DNA of 64,000 nucleotides, taken from Aquitalea sp. LB_tupeE (GTDB lineage: Bacteria; Pseudomonadota; Gammaproteobacteria; Burkholderiales; Chromobacteriaceae). Made by a program: the position numbers and the translations under genes. The notes under the pieces are model-generated. The model had not been told where the DNA came from. It did not search any database and was given only the letters and a program-made list of their open reading frames with translations. The stretch lies in contig NZ_JACAXB010000034.1 of the NCBI RefSeq assembly GCF_013391415.1, positions 1 to 64,000 on the forward strand, written 5' to 3'. Below, piece after piece: positions 33,928 through 43,103 of the stretch (the stretch's first letter is position 1; every line of letters starts with the position of its first letter).

Positions 33928-35029
33928 GACCGATCCTTACTATGACTCGGAGGATTATAGCGATATCTCGGAAAACGAGGTATCTGCAAGTCAACAGCTG
34001 GAGGTTCCGCTATCCATGTGTAGCGAACGCCTCGATGCAGCTCTTGCCAAACTCCTCCCCGATTACTCCCGCAGCCGCCTGACCCAATGGATCAAGGATG
34101 GCCATGTACTGGTGGACGGCAAAGTCGTCCCCCCGAAAACCAGGCTGCTGGGTGGCGAAAAGCTGGACGTTACCATTGTTCAGTCAAATGAAGAAATGGC
34201 TTACCAGGCGGAAGCCATGGATTTGCCCATTATTTACGAAGACGACCACATCCTGGTAGTCAACAAACCGGCCGGTCTGGTGGTGCATCCGGCCAGTGGC
34301 AACTGGACCGGCACCCTGCTCAACGGCCTGCTGCATCACTGCCCTGCACTGGCCCATGTGCCGCGCGCCGGCATTGTGCACCGGCTGGACAAGGACACCT
34401 CCGGCCTGATGGTAGTGGCCAAGACAGTTCCGGCCCAGACCGAACTGGTCCGTCAGCTGCAAGCACGCACGGTAAAACGCATTTACCGCGCCATTGCCGA
34501 TGGCGTGGTGCCGTTTGACGGCACCATCAGCACCCAGATAGGCCGCGACCCGCACAACCGCCTGAAAATGGCGGTGCTGAAGTTTGGTGGCAAGCCTGCC
34601 ATTACCCATGTACGCGTGCTGGAACGCTTTGACAGCCATTCCTATATCGAATGCAAGCTGGAAACCGGCCGCACCCACCAGATTCGCGTCCACATGCGCG
34701 AAGCGCGCCATCCGCTGGCCGGCGACGCCGTCTACGGCAACCCGCGCCACAAGATGGATGACTACGTGGCCGACGCAGTCAAGCTGCTGGCCCGCCAGGC
34801 CCTGCACGCCTACAAGCTGGCACTGGTACACCCGGCTACCGGCGAGGAGCGCAGCTGGCAGGCCCCGATACCGGATGACTTCATGCACTTGCTCAACACC
34901 TTGCGCGGCGAAGGCGGCGAACGGCTGGAACAGGCCGCCCTGGGTGATGAGGGCGATGAAGAAGACTGGGACGACGAGGATGATGAAGACGACGATGGCG
35001 ACATCGAGGTGATCTATGTCCGCGACTGA
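33926..35029 (+). CDS. rluD: 23S rRNA pseudouridine synthase RluD
   Basis: 367 residues from ATG 33926, whose first two bases are shared with the divergent bamD start. No ribosome site precedes it; an in-frame ATG at 34016 has GGAGGT ten bases upstream and may be the true start, leaving 337 residues. S4 domain (SERLDAALAKLLPDYSRSRLTQWIKDGHV), then the catalytic HRLDKDTSGLMVVAKT with the nucleophilic Asp, and the TGRTHQIRVHM motif. Makes pseudouridines in helix 69. A strongly acidic tail (DEEDWDDEDDEDDDGD) is an unusual extension. Confidence 0.92.
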   Translation: MTDPYYDSEDYSDISENEVSASQQLEVPLSMCSERLDAALAKLLPDYSRSRLTQWIKDGHVLVDGKVVPPKTRLLGGEKLDVTIVQSNEEMAYQAEAMDLPIIYEDDHILVVNKPAGLVVHPASGNWTGTLLNGLLHHCPALAHVPRAGIVHRLDKDTSGLMVVAKTVPAQTELVRQLQARTVKRIYRAIADGVVPFDGTISTQIGRDPHNRLKMAVLKFGGKPAITHVRVLERFDSHSYIECKLETGRTHQIRVHMREARHPLAGDAVYGNPRHKMDDYVADAVKLLARQALHAYKLALVHPATGEERSWQAPIPDDFMHLLNTLRGEGGERLEQAALGDEGDEEDWDDEDDEDDDGDIEVIYVRD

Positions 35030-35771
35030 CCCCGCCAGCCAGTGGCTCAAGGCCGACTGGCCTGCCCCGGCCAATGTGCACACCCTGATTACCACCCGTC
35101 AGGGTGGCCGCAGCCTGCAGCCGTTCAACAGTTTCAACCTGGGCAGCCATGTCGGGGATGATGCCGACGCAGTGGCCGCCAACCGCGAACTGCTGCGCAG
35201 CTACCTGCCGGACGAACCGGCCTGGCTGAATCAGGTACACGGCACCCATGTGGTGAATGCTGCCGAAACAGGCGATACCCTGCAGGATGCCGATGCCAGC
35301 TACAGCAGCACGCCCGGCAAGGTATGCGTGGTGATGACGGCAGACTGCCTGCCGGTATTGCTGTGCAATGACGCAGGCAGCGTGGTGGCGGCCGCGCATG
35401 CCGGCTGGCGCGGCCTGTGCGATGGTGTGCTGGAAGCCAGCGTAGCCGCCACCGGCGTGGAAGCCTCCAGCCTGATGGCCTGGCTGGGCCCGGCCATCGG
35501 CCCGGATGCCTTCGAAGTGGGTGCAGAAGTACGCGCCGCCTTCATGGCGCAGGACACGGCAGCCGAGCACGCCTTTACAGCCATTGGTGAAGACAAATAC
35601 CTGGCCGACATCTACCTGCTGGCGCGCCAGCGGCTGGCGGCACTGGGTATTGACCGGATATACGGTGGGGATTTCTGCACCGTCATCGACCGCGAGCGCT
35701 TCTTCTCCTATCGCCGTGACAAGATTACCGGCCGCATGGCCAGCCTGATCTGGCTGCAGCCGCAAGATTGA
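35016..35771 (+). CDS. pgeF: Peptidoglycan editing factor / multicopper-laccase-domain protein (YfiH)
   Basis: 251 residues, overlapping rluD by 14 bases, a conserved neighbourhood. The family has purine nucleoside phosphorylase/adenosine deaminase activity and a role in removing wrong peptidoglycan precursors. The zinc site is visible in LNQVHGTHV, MTADCLPVLLCN and AAHAGWRGLCDGV. Normal length. Confidence 0.9.
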   Translation: MSATDPASQWLKADWPAPANVHTLITTRQGGRSLQPFNSFNLGSHVGDDADAVAANRELLRSYLPDEPAWLNQVHGTHVVNAAETGDTLQDADASYSSTPGKVCVVMTADCLPVLLCNDAGSVVAAAHAGWRGLCDGVLEASVAATGVEASSLMAWLGPAIGPDAFEVGAEVRAAFMAQDTAAEHAFTAIGEDKYLADIYLLARQRLAALGIDRIYGGDFCTVIDRERFFSYRRDKITGRMASLIWLQPQD

Positions 35772-35787
35772 GCAGCACGCCACCCGG

Positions 35788-35822
35788 AACGGCAGCCCGC
35801 CCCGTGCAGGCTGCCGTTTTTT
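35788..35822 (+). terminator. Terminator after pgeF
   Basis: AACGGCAGCC-(11-base loop)-GGCTGCCGTT then a T run. Confidence 0.8.
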
Positions 35823-36244
35823 CATACCGTCTTGCTGGCAGGCAATGCAGAAAAAGATGAAACGTCATCAATTTTTCATGCCAAAGGCGTAGCGCCTTCG
35901 CAACACAGGGCCAACACCATATCTTGCGGTAAAGCCGCACCAGCACCCAGATGCTTGTCTTTACTGGATTTCTTGCCGGCACCAAATACAGGCGCGCCTG
36001 CCCCAAAAAAAAGCGATGCCCCTGTAAGCCTTATCTGGCGTGGATTTCACAATTTTCCGCCCCCTGTCAAGACTTGTCCCGCAACGAACAGACCACTAGA
36101 ATTTGGGCCAACTTAGCAGTACAAACATACATATTGTGTTTATTCACAACGAACACACAGCTTTTCAACAGACTTGTCCACAGCCCTGCCTGGCCAACCT
36201 GCCAGCAGCAGCGCGAAAGACGCAAACCACCCAAAGAGGGCTCC
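35823..36244 (+). promoter_or_regulatory. nrdA upstream region with NrdR-like and DnaA-box-like sites
   Basis: A 422-base gap. aacatacatattgtgt (36124-36139) matches the right half of the NrdR box and part of the left. TTATTCACA (36140-36148) fits the DnaA-box consensus exactly and TTGTCCACA (about 36173-36181) with one change. The upstream minus-strand part (about 35880-36010) encodes a short fragment without a start that resembles DUF1010-type reading frames; I do not call it a gene. Confidence 0.45.
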
Positions 36245-39118
36245 ATGCAACTGACCACCTTTGAAGGGCAAACCGCCGCCGAACTCGGCCGTGCCGCCGC
36301 CCCCCAGGCCGACTTCAGCCACTACAAGACCATTCGCCGCAATGGTGCCGTAGTGGCATTCGAGCCGGTCAAGATCTCCATCGCCATGACCAAGGCTTTC
36401 CTGGCTGTGATGGGGCATCAAGGCGCCACCTCCGCCAGCATTCGTGACAAGGTTGCCCAGCTGACCGAACTGGTGGTCAACGCCCTGATGCGCCGCAAGC
36501 CCGAAGGCGGTGCCATTCACATCGAAGACATCCAGGACCAGGTGGAACTGAGCCTGATGCGCTTTGGCGAACACGACGTGGCCCGCGCTTATGTGCTGTA
36601 CCGCGAACAACGCTCGCAAGAACGCGCCGCCCGTGGCGAAGCGCTGACCCAGATTCAAATCAACGTCATCCGCAAGGATGGCCGCAAGCAGCCGCTGGAC
36701 ATTGCCCGCCTGCGCGCCGGCATTGAATCCGCCGCCCAGGGCCTGGCCGGTATCGATATCGACGCCATCCTGTCCGAAACCCTGAAGAACATTTACGACG
36801 GCGTGTCGCTGGACGAAGTGAACAAGTCCGCCATTCTGGCTGCCCGCTCCATGATCGAACAGGACCCGGCCTACGACTACGTCACCGCCCGCCTGCTGCT
36901 GGACAGCATCCGCCTGGAAATCATGGATGAATCGGTAAGCCAGGAAGAAATGGCCGAGCGCTATGCCGACTACTTCCCGCAATTCATCAAGAAAGGCATT
37001 CAGGCCGAGCTGCTGGACGAACGCCTGGCCGAGTTCGACCTGAAAAAACTGGGTGCCGCCCTGGACGCCAAGCGCGACCTGAAATTCGGCTACCTGGGCC
37101 TGCAAACCCTGTTCGACCGCTACTTCCTGCACATCGACGGCACCCGCATCGAAATGCCGCAGGCCTTCTACATGCGTGTCGCCATGGGCCTGGCACTGAA
37201 CGAAGTGAACCGCGAAGCCCGCGCCATCGAGTTCTACAACGTGCTGTCCAGCTTCGACTTCATGTCGTCCACCCCGACACTGTTCAACTCCGGCACCCGT
37301 CGCAGCCAGCTGTCCAGCTGCTACCTGACCACCATTGCCGATGACCTGGACGGCATTTACGAAGGCCTGAAGGAAAACGCCCTGCTGTCCAAATTTGCCG
37401 GCGGCCTGGGTAACGACTGGACCCCGGTGCGCGCCATGGGCTCCCATATCAAGGGCACCAACGGCAAGTCGCAAGGTATTGTTCCCTTCCTGAAAGTGGT
37501 GAATGACACCGCCGTGGCGGTAAACCAGGGTGGCAAGCGCAAGGGCGCGGTATGCGCCTACCTGGAAACCTGGCACGCCGACGTGGAAGAATTCCTGGAA
37601 CTGCGCAAGAACACCGGTGACGACCGCCGCCGCACCCACGACATGAACACCGCCAACTGGATTCCGGACCTGTTCATGAAGCGCGTGATGGAAGGCGCGG
37701 AATGGAGCTTGTTCTCCCCATCCGAAACCCCGGACCTGCACGACCTGTACGGTGCCGCCTTCGAAAAGCGCTACCAGCACTACGAAGCCATGGGCGAACG
37801 TGGCGAGCTGAAAGTGTACAAGCGCATTCCGGCCCTCAGCCTGTGGCGCAAGATGCTGACCATGCTGTTTGAAACCGGCCACCCGTGGGTCACCTTCAAG
37901 GACCCGTGCAACATCCGCAGCCCGCAGCAGCACATGGGCGTGGTACACAGCTCCAACCTGTGCACCGAAATCACCCTGAACACCAACGACGACGAAATCG
38001 CCGTGTGCAACCTGGGTTCGGTCAACCTGGCCGCCCACATGAGTGCCGACGGCAAGCTGGACGCCGAGAAGCTGCAACGCACCATCCGCATCGCCCTGCG
38101 CATGCTGGACAACGTGATCGACATCAACTTCTACCCGGTGAAGAAGGCACGCAACTCCAACCTGAAGCACCGGCCGGTGGGCATGGGCATCATGGGCTTC
38201 CAGGACTGCCTGCACATGAAGCGCGTACCCTACGCCTCGCAAGAAGCCGTGGAATTTGCCGACGAATCCATGGAAATGGTGGCCTACTACGCCTACTGGG
38301 CAGGCACCGAACTGGCCGAAGAACGTGGCCGCTACCCGTCGTACAAGGGCAGCCTGTGGGACCGTGGCTTGCTGCCGCAAGACAGCATCAACCTGCTGGC
38401 AGCCGAACGCGGCGGCTATCTGGAAATGGATCGCACCGAACGCCTGGACTGGAACGCCCTGCGTGAACGCATCAAGCAACACGGCATGCGCAACTCCAAC
38501 ACCCTGGCCATCGCCCCGACCGCCACCATCGCCAACATCATTGGCGTGTCTGCCAGCATCGAGCCGACCTACCAGAACCTGTTTGTGAAATCCAACCTGT
38601 CCGGCGAATTCACCGTCACCAACGAATACCTGGTGCGCGACCTGAAAAAAGCCGGCCTGTGGGATGAAGTGATGGTAGCCGACCTCAAGTACTTCGACGG
38701 CAGCCTGGGCCGCATCGACCGCATTCCGGCCGACCTGAAAGCCATTTACGCCACCGCCTTCGAAATCGACCCGAAATGGCTGGTGGAAGCGGCATCGCGT
38801 CGTCAGAAATGGATTGACCAGGCCCAGTCGCTGAACCTGTACATGGCTGGTGCATCCGGCAAGAAACTGGATGACCTGTACAAGCTGGCGTGGATTCGTG
38901 GCGTGAAAACCACCTACTACCTGCGCACCCTGGCAGCCTCCAGCGCCGAGAAATCCACCGGTCGCGGTGGCGAACTCAACGCGGTGGCCAGTGGCCTGAA
39001 CCCGGCTTACAACGCCGCCACCGAACAAAGCGCCCCGGTTGCCGAAGTGGACAACACCCCGGCCACCGACGCCAAGTTCTGCAGCATTGACAACCCTGAT
39101 TGCGAAGCCTGCCAGTAA
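36245..39118 (+). CDS. nrdA: Ribonucleoside-diphosphate reductase, class I, alpha subunit
   Basis: 957 residues from ATG 36245 with GAGGG upstream; the open frame upstream is non-coding leader. Reduces ribonucleotides to deoxyribonucleotides with NrdB. An ATP cone for allosteric control (about 28-120) and a second cone-like repeat (about 135-225) precede the barrel. Redox Cys359 (SQLSSCYLTT), catalytic Cys573 (SSNLCTEIT) and Cys588 (AVCNLGSVNL) are present. C-terminal cysteines in FCSIDNPDCEACQ relay electrons from thioredoxin. The last codons belong to a repeat that recurs downstream. Confidence 0.96.
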   Translation: MQLTTFEGQTAAELGRAAAPQADFSHYKTIRRNGAVVAFEPVKISIAMTKAFLAVMGHQGATSASIRDKVAQLTELVVNALMRRKPEGGAIHIEDIQDQVELSLMRFGEHDVARAYVLYREQRSQERAARGEALTQIQINVIRKDGRKQPLDIARLRAGIESAAQGLAGIDIDAILSETLKNIYDGVSLDEVNKSAILAARSMIEQDPAYDYVTARLLLDSIRLEIMDESVSQEEMAERYADYFPQFIKKGIQAELLDERLAEFDLKKLGAALDAKRDLKFGYLGLQTLFDRYFLHIDGTRIEMPQAFYMRVAMGLALNEVNREARAIEFYNVLSSFDFMSSTPTLFNSGTRRSQLSSCYLTTIADDLDGIYEGLKENALLSKFAGGLGNDWTPVRAMGSHIKGTNGKSQGIVPFLKVVNDTAVAVNQGGKRKGAVCAYLETWHADVEEFLELRKNTGDDRRRTHDMNTANWIPDLFMKRVMEGAEWSLFSPSETPDLHDLYGAAFEKRYQHYEAMGERGELKVYKRIPALSLWRKMLTMLFETGHPWVTFKDPCNIRSPQQHMGVVHSSNLCTEITLNTNDDEIAVCNLGSVNLAAHMSADGKLDAEKLQRTIRIALRMLDNVIDINFYPVKKARNSNLKHRPVGMGIMGFQDCLHMKRVPYASQEAVEFADESMEMVAYYAYWAGTELAEERGRYPSYKGSLWDRGLLPQDSINLLAAERGGYLEMDRTERLDWNALRERIKQHGMRNSNTLAIAPTATIANIIGVSASIEPTYQNLFVKSNLSGEFTVTNEYLVRDLKKAGLWDEVMVADLKYFDGSLGRIDRIPADLKAIYATAFEIDPKWLVEAASRRQKWIDQAQSLNLYMAGASGKKLDDLYKLAWIRGVKTTYYLRTLAASSAEKSTGRGGELNAVASGLNPAYNAATEQSAPVAEVDNTPATDAKFCSIDNPDCEACQ

Positions 39119-39318
39119 GCAGGCAAGCAAGACGGATTGACGCGAAGCGACAACCCTGATCCCCGTCGCACAGCGGCGGGGTTAGCTTGAAAAGCTGGCG
39201 AGGCTTGCCAGTAAGGCAAGCAGAACAATCAGCGGTTGGTGCGAAGCAACAATCCGGACGACACCGGAGCAAGGCGACGGTGTCCAGCCCGCAGGGCGTG
39301 CGAAGCTTGCCAGTAAGG
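39104..39318 (+). repeat. Three-copy repeat starting in the last codons of nrdA
   Basis: gaagcctgccagtaag (39104-39119, end of nrdA with its stop) recurs as gaggcttgccagtaagg (39200-39216) and gaagcttgccagtaagg (39302-39318). The roughly 100-base units share further pieces (GCGAAGC-ACAA) and each full unit holds a GC-rich hairpin. The region 39119-39509 has no gene that I can support. Confidence 0.65.
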
Positions 39319-39362
39319 ACGTCGATAAAAATCTAAATCGGCATTGCTGATTTAGACACATG

Positions 39363-39426
39363 GTCAGCCTCCCACGAGGCTGACCCATTCTTAAACGCGT
39401 TGCCATGCAGCCCGCTTAAGAATGGG
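39363..39426. repeat. Nested inverted repeats downstream of nrdA
   Basis: GGTCAGCCTC-ccac-GAGGCTGACC (39363-39386) is directly followed by cccattcttaa (39384-39394), which pairs with ttaagaatggg (39416-39426) across 21 bases. There is no T tract, so an mRNA end stabiliser or a recombination remnant is as likely as a terminator. Confidence 0.55.
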
Positions 39427-39509
39427 GAAGTGTAAAAGCAAACAAGATGGCAGCCAGCCCGCGGCCAGCCATCATCTGAGCCAAGCCCACAAGGCATTAA
39501 CAATCAGAG

Positions 39510-39908
39510 ATGCCCATGACACTTCAGGAATTTTTCAAACAATACAGCCAGGCCTATTCGGCACTGGATGCAAAAGCCGTCTATGCCATGTTCACCCGCC
39601 CTTTTGTGGCGGTATTCCATGGCCAGACCGCCGTTTTTGGAGAACGCGATACCGACGCCCTGTACCAGGCCACCGTCGGCATCCTGGATTACTACCGCGA
39701 CCAGGGCGTCATCAGCGCCAGCTGCTATGTGGCCGAAGTGTTGGCCTTTGGCAGCGACCTGGCCAGCGTAAAAGTCCGCTGGACCGCCAAACGCAAGCAG
39801 GCCGAACCGTGGATATTTGCTACCGCCTATCACCTGAAACGGGAAGACGGCGACTGGCGCATCTACGGCGTAGCCCAGTACGAAGAACACAGCCACCCGG
39901 CCCACTAA
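39510..39908 (+). CDS. NTF2/SnoaL-like fold protein
   Basis: 132 residues from ATG 39510; ATG 39516 is also possible. Pattern of a DUF4440/SnoaL-type cone fold: LQEFFKQYSQAYSALDAKAVYAMFTRPFVAVFHGQ, then WTAKRKQAEPWIFATAYHLKREDGDWRIYG. No catalytic residues can be assigned. It lies between nrdA and nrdB with its own leader. Confidence 0.7.
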   Translation: MPMTLQEFFKQYSQAYSALDAKAVYAMFTRPFVAVFHGQTAVFGERDTDALYQATVGILDYYRDQGVISASCYVAEVLAFGSDLASVKVRWTAKRKQAEPWIFATAYHLKREDGDWRIYGVAQYEEHSHPAH

Positions 39909-39979
39909 GCCGGACGGGCTTCTCAAGCCGGTTGGCAGTCAGCCGGCTTCGGAAGCAAACCACAACGGGGGACACAGGC

Positions 39980-40252
39980 ATGAGCACCACCCTATTTTGC
40001 AGCGCCAGCCGCGCCGCACAGCACCCGGAACAAGACCGCTTTCGCAAACTGGGCCTGGTGCTGGTAGACCTGCCCGAGCCGCTGCGCGACACGCCAGCCG
40101 GCCCCCGTACCGCCATCCGCATCATGCGCCAGAGCGCCATGGAGCTGGAACACGCGCCCTGTCAGCCCGACACCGCCACCAGCACCCATGCCCTGCCCGG
40201 CGCCAAATACCAGATCCAGCCAGCCGCCCCGCAAGGCGTGGCCGGCAAATAA
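39980..40252 (+). CDS. Hypothetical 90-residue protein just before nrdB
   Basis: From ATG 39980. MSTTLFCSASRAAQHPEQDRFRKLGLVLVDLPEPLRDTPAGPRTAIRIMRQ is followed by a Pro/Ala-rich tail. No known domain. It ends 18 bases before nrdB and so is probably co-transcribed with it; a role connected to ribonucleotide reductase is possible but unproven. Confidence 0.5.
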   Translation: MSTTLFCSASRAAQHPEQDRFRKLGLVLVDLPEPLRDTPAGPRTAIRIMRQSAMELEHAPCQPDTATSTHALPGAKYQIQPAAPQGVAGK

Positions 40253-40270
40253 ACACGGAGAATCCAATAC

Positions 40271-41350
40271 ATGTTGAGCTTTGACGACACCCCGGTACAA
40301 AAACCGGCCGTAGCCCCTACCGACAGCAACAACGCAGGCCGCGTCAACGCCGTGGACAAGAAAGTCATCAACGGCACCACCGACGTCAACCAGCTGGTCC
40401 CGTTCAAACACAAATGGGCCTGGGAAAAATACCTGGCCCAATGTGCCAACCACTGGATGCCGCAAGAAGTAAACATGCAGCGCGACATCGAACAATGGAA
40501 AACCGGCCAGCTGACCGAAGACGAAATGCGCATCGTCAAGCGCAACCTGGGCTTCTTTGTCACCGCCGACAGCCTGGCCGCCAACAACATCGTGCTGGGC
40601 ACCTACCGCCAGATCACCAGCCCGGAATGCCGCCAATACCTGCTGCGCCAAGCCTTTGACGAAGCCATCCACACCCACGCCTATCAATACATCGTGGAAA
40701 GCCTGGGCCTGGACGAAGGCGAAGTGTTCAACGCCTACAACGAAATCAAATCCATCCGTGACAAAGATGAATTCCTGATTCCCTTCATTGACGTACTGTG
40801 CGACCCGGCCTTCAAGACCGGCACCCTGGAAAACGACCAGAAGCTGCTCAAATCGCTGATCGTGTTTGCCTGCATCATGGAAGGCCTGTTCTTCTACGTC
40901 GGCTTCGTGCAAATCCTGGCACTGGGCCGTCAAAACAAGATGACCGGCGCAGCCGAGCAGTACCAGTACATCCTGCGTGACGAATCCAGCCACTGCAATT
41001 TCGGTATCGACCTGATCAACACCATCAAGCTGGAAAACCCGCAGCTGTGGACCGAAAACTTCAAGGCCGAAATCGTCGAGCTGTTCAAGCACGCCGTAGA
41101 ACTGGAATACGCCTACGCCGAAGACACCATGCCGCGTGGTGTACTGGGCCTGAACGCCAGCATGTTCAAGGAATACCTGCGCTTTATTGCCAACCGTCGC
41201 ATGCAGCAGATTGGCCTGGAGCAGCTGTTCCCGGGCGTGAACAACCCCTTCCCGTGGATGAGCGAGATGATTGACTTGAAGAAGGAGAAGAACTTCTTTG
41301 AGACGCGGGTTACCGAATATCAGACTGGCGGGGCGTTGAGCTGGGATTGA
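40271..41350 (+). CDS. nrdB: Ribonucleoside-diphosphate reductase, class I, beta subunit
   Basis: 359 residues from ATG 40271 with CGGAGAA upstream. Diiron ligands are visible in the helices: Glu131 and His134 in [12 protein letters not shown] and the DESSHCNFG motif. Tyr138 occupies the radical-tyrosine position (E-x2-H-x3-Y), pointing to a class Ia enzyme, not the Tyr-less Ic type. Separated from nrdA by 1.15 kb and two small genes, so it may have its own promoter. Confidence 0.95.
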   Translation: MLSFDDTPVQKPAVAPTDSNNAGRVNAVDKKVINGTTDVNQLVPFKHKWAWEKYLAQCANHWMPQEVNMQRDIEQWKTGQLTEDEMRIVKRNLGFFVTADSLAANNIVLGTYRQITSPECRQYLLRQAFDEAIHTHAYQYIVESLGLDEGEVFNAYNEIKSIRDKDEFLIPFIDVLCDPAFKTGTLENDQKLLKSLIVFACIMEGLFFYVGFVQILALGRQNKMTGAAEQYQYILRDESSHCNFGIDLINTIKLENPQLWTENFKAEIVELFKHAVELEYAYAEDTMPRGVLGLNASMFKEYLRFIANRRMQQIGLEQLFPGVNNPFPWMSEMIDLKKEKNFFETRVTEYQTGGALSWD

Positions 41351-41393
41351 TGCTCCCTAATTGGGCGTTAACGAACAACCAATAAACCTACCC

Positions 41394-41419
41394 AAAGGCC
41401 CTGCAATGCAGGGCCTTTT
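41394..41419 (+). terminator. Terminator after nrdB
   Basis: AAAGGCCCTGC-aat-GCAGGGCCTTTT. Confidence 0.85.
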
Positions 41420-41544
41420 CTATAAAATGCACACATCCATAAAAATATACTAAATCACTTCAAAACTGGAAAATCATTTCAATCAACAACCATGCCAATT
41501 CCAAATAAAAAATTGATATATACCACAATGCTCTATTCATCAGA

Positions 41545-41847
41545 TCATGAAAAATCACATCCTTTTCTATGAGTGCGGTTATATCCTATTTCAGGATTGT
41601 TGCTTTGAAATTGACGAATAAAAACACCTTCCATACTTCTTACCTCATCCTTGCCACTTGTTTCAAATAAAATCTCCTTCCTTAATGTAAAATCCGACAA
41701 CTCTTCCTTACTGAAATCCATTTCGACCGACTCAGCATCCCAACTCCCAAAATACTGCAAGGAGTGACCTTTCCCACCCTCATCCTTACCAATATATATT
41801 TTACCATTTGGGAATGTTATCTTATACACAACATAACCAAAAACCAT
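41545..41847 (-). CDS. Stand-alone GIY-YIG nuclease-domain protein
   Basis: 100 residues from ATG 41847. VVYKITFPNGKIYIGKDEG carries the GIY-YIG strand pair in the form VYK/YIG, followed by HSLQYFGSWDAE, LRKEILFETSGKDEVRSMEGVFIRQF with the conserved Glu, and NPEIGYNRTHRK. About 100 residues is just the nuclease fold with no DNA-binding domain. Much more AT-rich than its surroundings, hence probably transferred. It may be a remnant of a homing enzyme. Confidence 0.7.
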   Translation of the reverse strand: MVFGYVVYKITFPNGKIYIGKDEGGKGHSLQYFGSWDAESVEMDFSKEELSDFTLRKEILFETSGKDEVRSMEGVFIRQFQSNNPEIGYNRTHRKGCDFS

Positions 41848-41933
41848 ATATTACCTCATAATAAAATTAAAATGGCGACATTCAAAATTACACAACAATC
41901 AGCTTACCCCTACTCACAATGTCACATTAATTG

Positions 41934-42160
41934 AACTTCGCAGGTCTTGCCCTGCCGTCAAGATACTTTGCTTTTTCTTCGCCTGCATAGACCGGAGAGA
42001 TGGCTGACAGGTGTGCGGAGACATGGGTGGCACTATGCGCCGACTGCCCGAGAAAATACTGAAAAATCCAAGACAAAACAAACTTCGCGGGTCTCGCCCC
42101 GCCGTCGAGATACTTTCTTTTGCTTCGCCGAAAAGAAAGTATCCAAAGAAAAGGCGACCC
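41934..42160. repeat. Two copies of a short interspersed repeat
   Basis: aacttcgcaggtcttgccc near 41934 and aacttcgcgggtctcgccc near 42080 begin about 50-base segments with the same continuation (gccgtc-agatacttt-cttcgcc). The second is followed by the inverted repeat ATACTTTCTTTT/AAAAGAAAGTAT. The 41848-42392 stretch has no gene I can support. Confidence 0.6.
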
Positions 42161-42240
42161 GCAGCACGTCGAAACCCCGACACAGTCACACCGCCCAGGG
42201 CGCGGCCGGAACTTGCGGCGCGCTAGCGTCGCGCCGCTTC

Positions 42241-42300
42241 AGACAGCCGACCGCTTAAAACCCTGGGCGGCACGGCTGCGTCGGCTTGCGCTGACGGGAC
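42241..42300. repeat. Interspersed repeat, relative at 43381-43440
   Basis: cagccgaccgc at both places, followed by related sequence with ggcacggctg and ctgacggg in the same order. About three quarters identical by eye. Marks the two sides of the toxin-antitoxin pair together with the longer repeat. Confidence 0.5.
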
Positions 42301-42392
42301 CAGTCACTGTCGGCAAAGGTTTTAATAATAAATATCAGGGTAATTTGCGGGAAATATGTGCCAAACCAGACGCAATCAGCGGCCCTGAAATG

Positions 42393-42656
42393 AACCACCG
42401 CACCAACGCGCCCATGGGCCCCGTCAAGCATGCCGACGGGTGGACGGGGCGAGGTGTTAAGCGCCTGCTTTGTCTGAGCGATTTGACGTTAGCAAATCGC
42501 GAGTTCAGGCGCGCCTCGCCACGGTCGGGTCCTGTCGGGTAGCCGCAGGCCATGCTTGTGGGGTGGCCTTGGAGATGAAGGAGGGCTTGGCCAAGCAAGC
42601 CCTCCTTCCCGTCTGCTGCGCGGAAGCGGTAACACAGGACATCACCCGCAAAGCGA
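42393..42656 (+). repeat. 264-base direct repeat, copy 1
   Basis: Aligns without gaps to 44613-44876 (offset exactly 2220), with roughly 20-25 differences by eye. Contains GAGCGATTTGACGTTAGC, AAATCGCGAGTTCAGGCGCG and CTTGGCCAAGCAAGCC. Open frames across it are not convincing genes. Confidence 0.85.
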
Positions 42657-42776
42657 TTAATTCTCCAGCGTTTTCACGCCGGACAAGCCTGCCGAACACT
42701 CCCTAAAGGTCGGTAGAGTGCCAAACACAATCATGCTTCCATTGGAACTTATACTGATAACGATATAAAGTTCTCA

Positions 42777-43103
42777 ATGAAACCAGTCCATTTCTTAGGC
42801 AACGCGCTTGCTTGCCTGCGGGAATTTCCTGATGCCGCCCGGCAGAACGCGGGCTACCAACTGGATCGCTTGCAGCATGGTTTGCAACCGTCAGACAGCA
42901 AGCCAATGACCACCATTGGCCGTGGCGTAGAGGAAATCAGAATCCGGGATGCAACAGGCAGCTACCGCGTGATCTACATCGCGCGCAGGGCTGATGCTGT
43001 TTATGTGCTGCATGCCTTCCAGAAGAAAAGCCAGGCGACAGCAAGGCATGATATTGACTTGGCACGGCAGCGCTTAAACCAACTATTGAGAGGCAAACCA
43101 TGA
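42777..43103 (+). CDS. HigB/RelE-type toxin (phage Gp49-like)
   Basis: 108 residues from ATG 42777. VEEIRIRDATGSYRVIYIARRADAVYVLHAFQKKSQATARHDIDLARQRL is the signature of the phage-derived Gp49-like RelE branch, an mRNA interferase acting at the ribosome; RxxYxxxR-type basic residues and the HAFQKKS stretch are intact. ATGA overlap with the antitoxin. Toxin-first order is normal for this branch. Upstream AT-rich DNA with a TTGGAA/TATAA-like pair probably carries the operator. Confidence 0.85.
   Translation: MKPVHFLGNALACLREFPDAARQNAGYQLDRLQHGLQPSDSKPMTTIGRGVEEIRIRDATGSYRVIYIARRADAVYVLHAFQKKSQATARHDIDLARQRLNQLLRGKP

Noticed and set aside
35880-36010. Minus-strand DUF1010-like reading upstream of nrdA
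   Set aside because: No start codon and a stop just upstream; at best a fragment.
36140-39130. 996-codon open frame opposite nrdA
   Set aside because: Mirror frame of nrdA with no recognisable motif.
42335-42706. Open frames on both strands within the 264-base repeat
   Set aside because: Both copies give similar readings, but they are GC-rich non-coding repeat translations without ribosome sites.
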